The position numbers and the translations under genes are program-made. The notes below the pieces were generated by a model. That model searched no databases. It saw only the letters and a list, made by a program, of their open reading frames with translations, and had not been told where the DNA came from. This document shows positions 56,126 to 64,000 of a stretch of 64,000 nt of DNA, in pieces; the stretch's first letter is position 1; the number at the start of each line of letters is the position of its first letter. Source of the stretch: JBBIPA01 sp963775935 (GTDB lineage Bacteria; Chloroflexota; Dehalococcoidia; GIF9; UBA5629); assembly GCA_963775935.1 (NCBI GenBank), contig CAVZKR010000006.1, positions 62,001 through 126,000 of the forward strand, given 5' to 3'.

Positions 56126-57367
56126 TCATTGTTCTATCTCTATGTTGCCTTCCAGTATTACCATCTTTATCCTTTTAGCATCCTGCAAGACCTTTATATC
56201 GACGAGGGGGTCTCCGTCAACCACAATAATATCGGCAAGTTTATCGGCTTCTATGGTACCAGTCTTATCACCGATGAAACATGCTATAGCTCCATTTTTA
56301 GTGGCAGCAACAATCGCCTCCATAGGTGTAAAATCGCAGTATCTGATTAAAAGTTCAAGCTCCACTGCGCTGCTACCAAGCTTTTCAATTAATTTTTCGC
56401 CCCCGTAATCAGTACCAATGGCCAATTTTGCTCTCGCTTTGTGAATTTTTTTATAACCTTGACACATACGCTCTAACATGCCTTTAGCCCACTCTGGTCC
56501 ATGGAGGGGACTTGTTGCCTTGTCACCAAATGTAATCAGTGATTGCATACAAATCAAGGTCGATACGAATACAATGCCAGCCTTAATTCCTAGTTCTATC
56601 ACGTTATCAGTTATACCTACAGCGTGGTCAATTGTTTTGACACCGGCAAGTATCGCGCTTTTCGCCACGCGATCACTATCACTATGAATGGTCACAAACT
56701 TATCAACTTCTGCTGCTGTTTGGACAATGGCTTTTATTTCATCGGTGTTAAACTCAGAACCCCCACGAGACCAAATCTTAATGAAATCTGCTCCAAGCCG
56801 TGACACATAACGTGCGGCTTTTATACATTCATCCACACCATCACAAATAAGTGTTTGCCCTCCCTGTTGTCCCATGTGTTTGCTTGTTCGGGCATCTATA
56901 TATTCAGGTGGCATATATGGGTAGGGATTCCCGATTGTTGTGGTCAGAGGAAAACCTGATGCTACAATACGCGGAACCTTTGTTACGACCTCATCTTTTA
57001 TCGCTTCCTTGAGAAATACCCCGTTCATCCCACCACAGTCTTTCACTGTGGTAAAGCCTTTTCTCAGATAATTTTGGGCATCGAATAACGCCTTGAGCAA
57101 TCTCACTTCCCGTGGACGCGCTATTTCTTCACCATATGTGTCATCAGCCTTGGTGCCCCACAAATGCATATGTGAATCTATCATTCCAGGCATTACAGTC
57201 TTCGTTGTAGCATCAATAATATGTGTACCATCCGGTATTCTGATATTATGGCCTACGGTCTTGATCTTTTTATTCTCAATAAGTATGGTAGCATTCTCAA
57301 TCGGAGGTGAGCCGGTTCCGTCGATTAACTTACCAGCCCTGATTGCTTTCATGCCTTTTTCTGCCAT
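56126..57367 (-). CDS. Imidazolonepropionase-type amidohydrolase, copy 3
   Basis: A 413-residue member of the COG1228 group: DSHMHLWG, IHSDSD, IDHAVG and GTDYGGE give the metal set, with IHSDS replacing VHCES of the other copies. ADIIVVDGDPL near the end. It follows the cupin at 57463-57951 by about 95 bases on the same strand, the third instance of this pairing. It is the most diverged of the three. Confidence 0.88.
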   Translation of the reverse strand: MAEKGMKAIRAGKLIDGTGSPPIENATILIENKKIKTVGHNIRIPDGTHIIDATTKTVMPGMIDSHMHLWGTKADDTYGEEIARPREVRLLKALFDAQNYLRKGFTTVKDCGGMNGVFLKEAIKDEVVTKVPRIVASGFPLTTTIGNPYPYMPPEYIDARTSKHMGQQGGQTLICDGVDECIKAARYVSRLGADFIKIWSRGGSEFNTDEIKAIVQTAAEVDKFVTIHSDSDRVAKSAILAGVKTIDHAVGITDNVIELGIKAGIVFVSTLICMQSLITFGDKATSPLHGPEWAKGMLERMCQGYKKIHKARAKLAIGTDYGGEKLIEKLGSSAVELELLIRYCDFTPMEAIVAATKNGAIACFIGDKTGTIEADKLADIIVVDGDPLVDIKVLQDAKRIKMVILEGNIEIEQ

Positions 57368-57462
57368 TTAATACCCCCTAACAATTAATATTAAATTATA
57401 GATGTCGTGATCCAAGTAATTAAGTCAGGGTTTACAATGAAACCACGTTAAAAACGTAGTAT

Positions 57463-57951
57463 TCATAACTCCCTTAAAGGATATTTAGTAGGCTTCATAT
57501 TGCCTACATTAATGCCGACAACAACCAGCAAAAAAGGCTTGCTAACATGCTTGTAAATGATCGGCATATGCAATAATCCTCCTGGGACAAAAACCAGCGA
57601 TGAGGTATTAAATACAAGTTTATCTGCTGCTTTTCCTTCGCCTAACCAGAACTCGACTTCAGCTCCCAGATCATTTGTGTCCGTTCGGTTAGTCCCCATA
57701 AATAGAAACATCTCGTCACAGTCGTGTTTATGTGGTGGCTTGGCTGGGTGAACACCCATAGCAGTATCTTGCCATATCCATACCGCCTCGACCATCTGAT
57801 TAGCTCCTTGAATAGGCGTATCGCCCTCTAAAAACATCAATGGTGGTACAGTCATACTACCCTTTACTGAGGTCCATGCTGTTTCACCGACTCTATGCTG
57901 AGCACGAGTTGGTTTTCTGACAATATATTTTTCATAAAGCGATTCACTCAT
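57463..57951 (-). CDS. Small cupin protein, copy 4
   Basis: A 162-residue cupin with intact motif 1 (HKHDCDE) and motif 2 (PGGLLHMPIIY). Like copy 2 it starts with an S/ESxYEKYIVRKPTRAQH-type N-terminus, whereas copies 1 and 3 share YEKYVVRxLIPPDLS. So there are two sub-types of this cupin. It precedes amidohydrolase copy 3. Confidence 0.87.
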   Translation of the reverse strand: MSESLYEKYIVRKPTRAQHRVGETAWTSVKGSMTVPPLMFLEGDTPIQGANQMVEAVWIWQDTAMGVHPAKPPHKHDCDEMFLFMGTNRTDTNDLGAEVEFWLGEGKAADKLVFNTSSLVFVPGGLLHMPIIYKHVSKPFLLVVVGINVGNMKPTKYPLREL

Positions 57952-58127
57952 AATCGGGCTCCTTTCTTGATTAGGCTACTTTTCGTTGGAATACTCATTG
58001 TAATTGCGTGACCAGTCTCAATTTAACTGAGACATATCTTAATTAGCCTTACTCCATTCTGGGCATCTATTTTCAACAGTAAAGAATCAGAACTTAGTTG
58101 TCGCAAGAATTACCAAAAACTCGTCAG

Positions 58128-58658
58128 TTAAAGTCGCACACGGGTCTTTTTGGATTTAGTACCATCATTTTTCATTATTTGAAGTATCTGTTCTTTCTGT
58201 TGTTTTAACAGAGACCTAAATACTCTCATATCTTCTTTCGTAAAAGAATGCATAGCCTGTGAAAAAACACGATGTTCTATCGGCAGAATCATCTCGACTA
58301 AGTCTAAGCCTTTTTCAGTCAGTGTTACTTTTCGTATTCTGCGGTCTTTATTTGAGTGATAGCTCTTGGTTATTCCCATTTTATCAAGGGCATCGATAGA
58401 TTTATTTATCCTGTCTACTGAATGAAGCGAGATTCTACTGAGTTCCGTGGGAGTCATAAATTCACATTTTAATAGTATAAAGAGAATAATCATCCGCTGA
58501 GTACGATTGATGCTATCATTACTTAGTTGTGCATCAAGATATTTTTCAATCAGGTGAGTTAAATAAAGGAAATCGCGAAAGCTACGTATCTTTAATTCTT
58601 TGCGCTGTTTTTCTAACCTCTTTGCTAACTGGTACCATTTCTCCGAAGGTTTGACCAT
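58128..58658 (-). CDS. MarR-family transcriptional regulator
   Basis: A 176-residue winged-helix regulator: helices with FMTPTELSRISLHSVDRINK (recognition helix near residues 73-93) and a wing KSYHSNKDRRIRKVTLTEKG. MarR proteins bind palindromes as dimers and respond to aromatic or other small acids. It is divergent from the operon starting at 59046, and a perfect 20-base palindrome lies between them, its probable operator. Confidence 0.9.
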   Translation of the reverse strand: MVKPSEKWYQLAKRLEKQRKELKIRSFRDFLYLTHLIEKYLDAQLSNDSINRTQRMIILFILLKCEFMTPTELSRISLHSVDRINKSIDALDKMGITKSYHSNKDRRIRKVTLTEKGLDLVEMILPIEHRVFSQAMHSFTKEDMRVFRSLLKQQKEQILQIMKNDGTKSKKTRVRL

Positions 58659-58783
58659 ATAAACCTCACATTGAACAAATGATCTATACCATTTCTAATC
58701 ACATTATGTTGTCAATCACCGGACTAAATAGGCTCCATATAACTATGAACTACAAATTATCGTTTCTGTACAAGGTAAATATC

Positions 58784-58812
58784 TTGACAAACATAGTTAC
58801 TGTTAGTATAAT
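58784..58812 (+). promoter_or_regulatory. Perfect consensus sigma-A promoter
   Basis: TTGACA at 58784-58789 and TATAAT at 58807-58812 are both perfect, with the ideal 17-base spacer. It faces the amidohydrolase operon at 59046, giving a leader of about 225 bases. Such a strong promoter needs tight control, which the palindrome directly after it can supply. Confidence 0.75.
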
Positions 58813-58817
58813 CGTAC

Positions 58818-58837
58818 ATATTCTAAATTTAGAATAT
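58818..58837. promoter_or_regulatory. Perfect 20-base palindrome, likely MarR operator
   Basis: ATATTCTAAATTTAGAATAT is its own reverse complement and starts six bases after the -10 box, covering the expected transcription start. A second imperfect copy, TCTAAAATTAGAAT, follows directly at about 58838-58850. The arrangement fits roadblock repression by the adjacent MarR protein. Confidence 0.75.
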
Positions 58838-59045
58838 CTAAAATTAGAATAATTATACCACAATTTCGATATCTGTAAAGAGCATTCTTAACCGGATTGT
58901 AAAAAAATTAATTAATGAGCTGACTATCCGGTAGTTATTTTTTTCTGTAAATGTCGGTATTAATGAAGACTGGTACAATTAAGCAACCTGCCAATTTTAT
59001 ATGCAGAAATTAACATAATCGGACAAATAATTAAGGAGGCAGTCC

Positions 59046-60089
59046 ATGATCATTGATGTCAATATGCACTGGCTACCGGAGACTCTTTTTTCGGATCAAG
59101 CTATGCTCGCGTTATTTATGCGAGCTGTCCCTCGTAATGAGGGTGTATATGGCGAAGTTATCAATATACCCGGATCAACTAAAAAGCAAATCGTACTGTC
59201 CAAACCAAAAGGTTATGCGAATCTGAATTTTAGTGAGCTGGATACAAGTATAGAACTGCGCCTCAAGATTATGGATGAAGCCAAGATAGATAAGGCTGTC
59301 CTGAGAATACCATGCTGGGAACAATGGCTGAGCCTGGAAATGGCTAAAAAACTCAATGATTTAATGGCCCAATGTGTAAAAGAGCACTCTGATCGTTTTT
59401 TCGGCCTTGCCCTCGCACCACCATGGGGTAATAAAGAGTCTTTAAACGAAGTGGAACGATGCATCAAAGACCTGGGTTGCTGTGGAGTGGAGGTGGCAGC
59501 ACACTATGGGGAACTCTATCTGGACGAAGAAGAGTTCAGACCTTACTTAAGGAAGCTCAACGAACTGGGAGTGCCAGTAGTTATTCATCATTCCCCGCTT
59601 CCCGTGGAATATCGCTCTATCTACGAGTACACCAATGTACGGCGTTTGTATGGCAGAGTTTTCGATCAGCTGACCTGTATAGGCAGGATACTATATAGTG
59701 GATTACTCGATGAGTTGCCAAATCTCAGACTTATTTTCAGTTATCTTGCAGGAGGATTCCAGGCATTTACAGGCATGATAGCGGTAAAAAAATCTGTAGT
59801 TAAAGAAGAAATGGAGCGTTCCGATACAGATGCGGCTGAAAAGGTACAGGGTTATCTAAAAAGAAATATTTATTTTGACATGTGTCATGCACCACCCTGG
59901 GGAAAGGAACACTTAGAGTTTGCCATCAAAGTGCTGGGAGCAGATCATGTTCTGTTCGGAACCTCTTATCCTGTGAAACGAGAGTGGTGTTTAAAAGGTG
60001 TGGAATTTGTGAAAAACCTAGACATTGATGAAAAAGCCAAGTCGCTGGTTTTAGGTGAAAATACGATGAGGCTCTTTCACATAAAGTAA
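59046..60089 (+). CDS. Family-2 amidohydrolase with altered metal site, copy C
   Basis: A 347-residue paralogue, start after AAGGAGG. The N-terminal motif is MIIDVNMHWLP (first His to Asn), mid-barrel VIHHSPLP is kept, and the C-terminal motif is FGTSYP in place of GSD. MCHAPPWGKEHLE is present. It is the first gene behind the consensus promoter and MarR-type operator. The CoA-linked genes 430 bases downstream may belong to the same transcript. Confidence 0.87.
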   Translation: MIIDVNMHWLPETLFSDQAMLALFMRAVPRNEGVYGEVINIPGSTKKQIVLSKPKGYANLNFSELDTSIELRLKIMDEAKIDKAVLRIPCWEQWLSLEMAKKLNDLMAQCVKEHSDRFFGLALAPPWGNKESLNEVERCIKDLGCCGVEVAAHYGELYLDEEEFRPYLRKLNELGVPVVIHHSPLPVEYRSIYEYTNVRRLYGRVFDQLTCIGRILYSGLLDELPNLRLIFSYLAGGFQAFTGMIAVKKSVVKEEMERSDTDAAEKVQGYLKRNIYFDMCHAPPWGKEHLEFAIKVLGADHVLFGTSYPVKREWCLKGVEFVKNLDIDEKAKSLVLGENTMRLFHIK

Positions 60090-60518
60090 AAGGTAATTTT
60101 GATGTATCGTGTATTCGCAATACGAAAACAGGAACACCTGTGTAATCACTCTTAGTAATATGAATTAACCGCTACTTTGGAACCGAATAATGAATAGAGC
60201 AGAAAGGAGGATATGCCTATTGATCATCATGTATTTTTTATGATACAAAAACTGTCCAACATGATGAACCTACATCAGACAATTAAATCTGGTCAAACAA
60301 GGGCAGTGTTTCTATCCATGTAGGAATTGCTGATTAATTTAATTTGAATACGCGTTTGACAATTCATGAGATTGTTTCGGAAGCGACTATCTTTATCATG
60401 TTCCGAAATGGTATGCTGTGTTTAGTGCGAAGGCTGTTTGCCCTTATGTTGTAGGAGCATTTATCAAAATCACAATGCTCTTGCTAGCTTGCTAGCCCTT
60501 GTGGTTCCTTATTAGTAG
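60090..60518. other. 430-base intergenic region
   Basis: No convincing gene. A 36-codon frame at 60213-60323 starts right behind AAAGGAGG (MPIDHHVFF...), but the spacing is only two bases and there is no family match. Lone TTGACA occurs near 60357 without a good -10 box. The repeat CTTGCTAGCTTGCTAGC near 60480 is a short tandem. Confidence 0.35.
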
Positions 60519-60545
60519 TTGATAGTTCGAATGGAGCATGTAGAA

Positions 60546-60977
60546 ATGGAGAGAAAACAAATTTCATGTTTGGAGGGCTGGCTCACCATGCCACCTGAAG
60601 AACCCAGGATTATTGGTAGCAAGTGTACATCGTGCGGACACTATTTCTTTCCTAAAGCGAAATTTTGTCGCAACCCTTATTGTAAGAAGACTAAGCCCAT
60701 AGAAGATGTTCCCCTTAGCAGGAGAGGTAAATTATTCTCTTACGCCGTCAATCATTATGCTCCGCCTCCTCCTTATCATGCGCCCGACCCGTTTACACCT
60801 TTCGGCGTTGCCTGTGTGGAAATGCCGGAAGGCATCAAAGTAGTTGGGCAGATACCGAGGAGCGTGGATTTAGATACAATCAAGATCGGGATGGAGATGG
60901 AGACAACGAGAGAGGTGCTATATACAGATAAGGATGGGAACGAGGTTTTGTGCTGGATGTTCAAGCCTGTCTCATAA
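60546..60977 (+). CDS. DUF35/OB-fold zinc-ribbon protein
   Basis: A 143-residue DUF35 protein: a rubredoxin-like zinc ribbon with CTSCGHYFFPKAKFC and CKKTKP (residues about 24-45), followed by an OB fold (GKLFSYAVNHYAPPP, FGVACVEMPEG). I prefer ATG 60546, which has GGAG nine bases before it and gives the usual MERKQ start; 60531 and TTG 60519 are alternatives. DUF35 proteins are partners of thiolase-like enzymes, and such a gene follows 27 bases later. Confidence 0.85.
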   Translation: MERKQISCLEGWLTMPPEEPRIIGSKCTSCGHYFFPKAKFCRNPYCKKTKPIEDVPLSRRGKLFSYAVNHYAPPPPYHAPDPFTPFGVACVEMPEGIKVVGQIPRSVDLDTIKIGMEMETTREVLYTDKDGNEVLCWMFKPVS

Positions 60978-61004
60978 TTTCACGACATAATAAGTGAGGG
61001 AGAA

Positions 61005-62192
61005 ATGAAAGAAGTTGCCATAATAGGTATAGGAATACATCCTTGGGGAAAATTCCCCGAGAGAACTGTTCACGAGTTGAACATGCAAATAGCGCAGCTG
61101 GCGCTCAATAATGCCGGCGTTGACTGGAAAGATGTTCAGGGACTTTTCTGTGCACAGGACCCATGGAGTGGTATTCAGGGAATGCTGGCTGGATGTGCCC
61201 TGGCTAGTAATCTAGGCTATACGGGCATACCTGTTTACAATAATTATAATGGTTGTGCCAGCGGTGGGTATGCGCTACGAGCTGCCCATCTTCATATTTC
61301 CGCTGGTATCATGGATATTGCTCTTGTTGTAGGAGGAAGTGTTTCCCCCAAGGGTGCTTTTGGCACTACAAAATCCCAAGAATTTGATGCCACCGACCTT
61401 GATAGTCAGCGGTTTCGAGTTCTTGGATCGGCAAATTACACTCAGTTCGCTATGCAAGCAATGAGACGAATGCATGACTATAGCCTGACCGAAGAGGACA
61501 TCGCCAGACAGAAAGCAAAGGCCAGCAAATTTGCATCGCTAAACCCCAATGCCCGCTATAGAAAGGAATACACCGTAGAAGAGGTATTAGCTTCGCCGAT
61601 AGTGGCATATCCTCTCCACCTTTTTGAAATATGTGCCACCAGTGATGGTGCTGCTGCAATGATACTATGTAGCTTAAAAAAAGCCAAGCAATATACCACG
61701 AAACCAATAATTATAGCCGGAATTGGTGCTGCCAATCCTTTATATCCGGCGCCAGGCTTTTCCGGTTTCAACAGTGATTTTAGTGAAATACCGCCACCAA
61801 TGGAGAATGACGCCGGTATACTATCAAGCAAGAAAGCTTATGAGATGGCAGGTATTGGACCCGAAGATTTACATTTTGCACAGGTATATGACCTTACCGG
61901 CGCCATGGAAATACAATGGTATGAAGATATTGGCCTCTGTAAGGAAGGTGAAGGTGAAAGACTATTACGTGAAGGCGCTACGTCATTAGGAGGCAGGATA
62001 CCCGTATGCACTGATGGTGGCTGTACCTCTTCAGGGGAGTGCATACCGGCGCAAGCCCTCTTTCAGGTGTATGAATCTGTCTTACAATTGCGAGGTGACG
62101 CTAAAGCAAGGCAGGTAGAAGGTGCAAAGGTGGGCTTTTCGGTTAATTCAGGCAAATTAGGGAATGCGTCCGCCGTTGTATACAAACGATAA
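61005..62192 (+). CDS. Thiolase-like protein (SCP-x/Ltp type)
   Basis: A 395-residue thiolase-superfamily protein. The nucleophile region reads NNYNGCASGGYALRAA, with Cys near residue 86. CATSDGAAAMILCS lies near residue 215. The C-terminal GHP motif of true thiolases is missing; instead there is DGGCTSSGECIPAQ. With a DUF35 partner this resembles the Ltp2-type aldolases of steroid side-chain degradation, and less a standard beta-ketothiolase. It acts on CoA thioesters in the cytoplasm. Retro-aldol against thiolytic activity cannot be decided from sequence alone. Confidence 0.85.
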   Translation: MKEVAIIGIGIHPWGKFPERTVHELNMQIAQLALNNAGVDWKDVQGLFCAQDPWSGIQGMLAGCALASNLGYTGIPVYNNYNGCASGGYALRAAHLHISAGIMDIALVVGGSVSPKGAFGTTKSQEFDATDLDSQRFRVLGSANYTQFAMQAMRRMHDYSLTEEDIARQKAKASKFASLNPNARYRKEYTVEEVLASPIVAYPLHLFEICATSDGAAAMILCSLKKAKQYTTKPIIIAGIGAANPLYPAPGFSGFNSDFSEIPPPMENDAGILSSKKAYEMAGIGPEDLHFAQVYDLTGAMEIQWYEDIGLCKEGEGERLLREGATSLGGRIPVCTDGGCTSSGECIPAQALFQVYESVLQLRGDAKARQVEGAKVGFSVNSGKLGNASAVVYKR

Positions 62193-62270
62193 CAGTGCGC
62201 TATAAGCTAAATGTGCTAGGGCGTAATCACATAAAACATACTATTGCCTTTATTTTTAGGAGGTCGGAGC

Positions 62271-63419
62271 ATGCGTTTTGACTTAACCCCGGAGGAAAAA
62301 GCCTTTCAACAGGAAATACGGGAGTTTATGGATAAAGAAGTAAATGATGGGGTTATTGCAGAGACTGAGTCCATGCAGGGACCAGGACCACATACCAAAG
62401 AGCTGTTGCGTAAATTCGGTAAGGAGAGGATGCTCGCCCCGTCATGGCCCAAGGAATATGGTACACGGGGAATGAGCTTTACAGCCGAAACCGTCTTTAT
62501 GGATGAGTTAATTAGTCATCGTGGACCCTTTCCACTTGATGGTATCGAAATAGGTAGAGGTATTCTCGCCTATGGCAGTGAAAGCATGAAAAAGAAGTTT
62601 TTACCGCCCATTGCACGTGGAGAAATAGATATTGCTCTTGGTTATACTGAGCCAGATGCTGGTTCAGACCTTGCTTCACTTCAGCTTCGGGCTGTTGAAG
62701 ATGGCGATAGCTATATCCTCAATGGACAGAAGATATATAATACTGAGGCTCACCATTGTGAATATCACTGGGTGCTTACCAGAACCGATACTACTGTTCC
62801 CAGACATAAAGGGCTATCACTTTTCATAGTTGATTTGAAAAGCCCCGGTATTACTATTCGTCCGCTCTATACTATGGCAGGATTGAGAACAAATGAGGTC
62901 TTCTATGAAGATGTACGTGTCCTTAAGGAGAATATGGTTGGTGAAAAGAACCAGGGTTGGGAGATTGCACAGAATGCACTTCGTGGTGGTCCCGGAATGT
63001 CCAACGCAGGAATGAGACAGCGTTTTAGTACTTTGCTGAAATATGTTCTTGAAGAAGGTAGTAATCTTCTATCTGAAAAGCCCTGGATACGAGATGAACT
63101 GGCAAAATGGTATGTTACTATCCATATTGGCGATCTCCTCGGTTATAGAACATCTTATCTGGGCGACAAGGGAATTGAGTCAACCTACGAGGCACCGTTA
63201 GCAATTACATTTACAGATGAATCGAGGAAAGCTTTCTTTCGATCCGTTATGGAACTATTAGGGCCCTATGGGCAGCTTGCTGAAGTATCCAAACGGGTAC
63301 CAATGGATGGTGTCATGATGAAAGAGTTCATGGATAGTCCCCGATGGACAATAGTCCATGGCACCAGCGAGATCAGGAGAATTCTTATTGCAAGAGGTTT
63401 AGGGTTACCACGAAAATAA
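62271..63419 (+). CDS. Acyl-CoA dehydrogenase 1
   Basis: A 382-residue acyl-CoA dehydrogenase, ATG 62271 after AGGAGG. N-terminal helical domain MRFDLTPEEKAFQQEIREF, middle domain GYTEPDAGSDLASLQ for FAD/substrate, and the C-terminal end HGTSEIRRILIARGLGLPR. At the site of the catalytic Glu of medium-chain enzymes (tyrosine-glutamate-glycine-threonine) this protein has VHGT, so the base is elsewhere or in the partner subunit. A second dehydrogenase gene starts 22 bases after, as in heteromeric FadE pairs. Confidence 0.9.
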   Translation: MRFDLTPEEKAFQQEIREFMDKEVNDGVIAETESMQGPGPHTKELLRKFGKERMLAPSWPKEYGTRGMSFTAETVFMDELISHRGPFPLDGIEIGRGILAYGSESMKKKFLPPIARGEIDIALGYTEPDAGSDLASLQLRAVEDGDSYILNGQKIYNTEAHHCEYHWVLTRTDTTVPRHKGLSLFIVDLKSPGITIRPLYTMAGLRTNEVFYEDVRVLKENMVGEKNQGWEIAQNALRGGPGMSNAGMRQRFSTLLKYVLEEGSNLLSEKPWIRDELAKWYVTIHIGDLLGYRTSYLGDKGIESTYEAPLAITFTDESRKAFFRSVMELLGPYGQLAEVSKRVPMDGVMMKEFMDSPRWTIVHGTSEIRRILIARGLGLPRK

Positions 63420-63440
63420 TATAAAAAAGGTGACTAAGGA

Positions 63441-64000
63441 ATGGATTTAACGTTTTCTGAACAGCAGGAGATGCTCAAGAAGTCAGCACGAAGCTTCTTA
63501 GCTGAAAAATGTTCAAAATCTTTTGTACGGGAAATGGAAAGGGACGCGAACGGTTACTCGCCGCAGCTATGGAAAGAGATAGCTGACCTAAGTTGGCTGG
63601 GTCTAATACTACCTGAGAAATACAGCGGCGCTGAGATGAATTTTCTTGATCTGGCAATATTGCTTGAGGAAATGGGACGTGCCTGTTTTCCCGGGCCGTT
63701 CATCTCCACAGTCATTTGTGGTGGCTTATCAATTCTGAATATGGGGAGTAATGAGCAAAAGCAGAAATACTTGCCATTAATAGCTAATGGCAAGGCAATT
63801 TTTACCATGGCAATACTTGAGGCTGATGGCAGCACCTACACTGCTGATTCAGTACAAGTAATGGCAAAGTACGATAAGGATGGCTATGTTATTAATGGGA
63901 CTAAGCTGTTTGTTCCCTATGCTCATATAGCTGACTATATATTGTGCATTGCCAGAACCAAAAAATCCAAAAAGTCTGAGAATGGGATTACTCTATTTAT
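63441..64000 (+). CDS. Acyl-CoA dehydrogenase 2, N-terminal part (cut by window edge)
   Basis: Open from ATG 63441 to the window end, 186 residues. It begins MDLTFSEQQEMLKKSARSFL, with LGLILPEKYSGAEMNFLDLA and an AILEAD segment where the FAD-binding middle domain starts. A TGACTAAGGA stretch precedes the start. It forms a tandem pair with acyl-CoA dehydrogenase 1. The catalytic residue lies outside the window. Confidence 0.88.
   Translation, partial: MDLTFSEQQEMLKKSARSFLAEKCSKSFVREMERDANGYSPQLWKEIADLSWLGLILPEKYSGAEMNFLDLAILLEEMGRACFPGPFISTVICGGLSILNMGSNEQKQKYLPLIANGKAIFTMAILEADGSTYTADSVQVMAKYDKDGYVINGTKLFVPYAHIADYILCIARTKKSKKSENGITLF

Noticed and set aside
60213..60323. Small gene after AAAGGAGG
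   Set aside because: The spacing to ATG is only two bases, the peptide is short, and it resembles nothing beyond a loose likeness to amidohydrolase N-termini.

Overview
What it suggests. This is an AT-leaning bacterial window that looks like an accessory catabolic region of a Chloroflexota genome, most plausibly an anaerobic Dehalococcoidia-type organism. The grounds are SBP lipoproteins with Ala-Ala-Cys lipoboxes followed by long Pro/Ala linkers, many paralogous transhydroxylase-like molybdoenzymes, AprBA-like flavoprotein/ferredoxin pairs, and expanded amidohydrolase and fused-permease ABC families. No ribosomal or replication gene is present, so the taxonomy is inference.

Layout. 1-11.2 kb (minus): a window-cut transhydroxylase-like molybdenum subunit, a family-2 amidohydrolase, an orphan SBP lipoprotein, a complete transhydroxylase-like subunit, an imidazolonepropionase-type amidohydrolase, a cupin, a chimeric pseudogene, and a ferredoxin with a flavoprotein. 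11.2-20.98 kb (plus): a small unknown protein, flavoprotein and ferredoxin; fragments of an amidohydrolase and of a TRAP DctM permease; then a complete permease-ATPase-SBP operon and a second one whose ATPase is cut by an IS3 element. 20.98-24.5 kb: a mobile-element graveyard (IS3, an unclassified transposase fragment, IS110) around an IclR regulator. 24.5-41.8 kb (mainly minus): ferredoxin fragment, two cupins, an amidohydrolase, a permease/cupin fusion scrap, IclR, ISL3 scrap, transhydroxylase-like beta and alpha (alpha frameshifted), an inverted second copy of the 11.8-14.0 kb module (broken by one frameshift and an IS630 insertion), and another ABC operon. 42.0-44.7 kb (plus): a signal-less SsuA/THI5-like protein and a third flavoprotein. 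44.7-45.5 kb: intergenic, with a strong hairpin and a 3' fragment of tRNA-Gly. 45.5-58.7 kb (minus): alpha/beta hydrolase, a fourth ABC operon, two metallo-beta-lactamase-fold hydrolases, HyuB, two amidohydrolases, a cupin and MarR. 59.0-64.0 kb (plus): amidohydrolase, DUF35, thiolase-like protein and two acyl-CoA dehydrogenases, behind a consensus promoter and a 20-bp palindrome.

How it may work together. The recurring parts are (i) a transhydroxylase-like Mo protein, (ii) a family-2 amidohydrolase that has lost canonical metal ligands, (iii) an imidazolonepropionase-type amidohydrolase linked to a small cupin, (iv) a flavoprotein plus ferredoxin, and (v) a FbpABC-like importer with an IclR or MarR regulator. 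I read this as an amplified, shuffled toolkit for taking up and anaerobically dismantling hydroxylated aromatic or related ring compounds, feeding CoA-thioester oxidation at the right edge. No substrate can be read from the sequence. Many short but recognisable gene scraps and a near-identical 2.2-kb inverted duplication show ongoing recombination.
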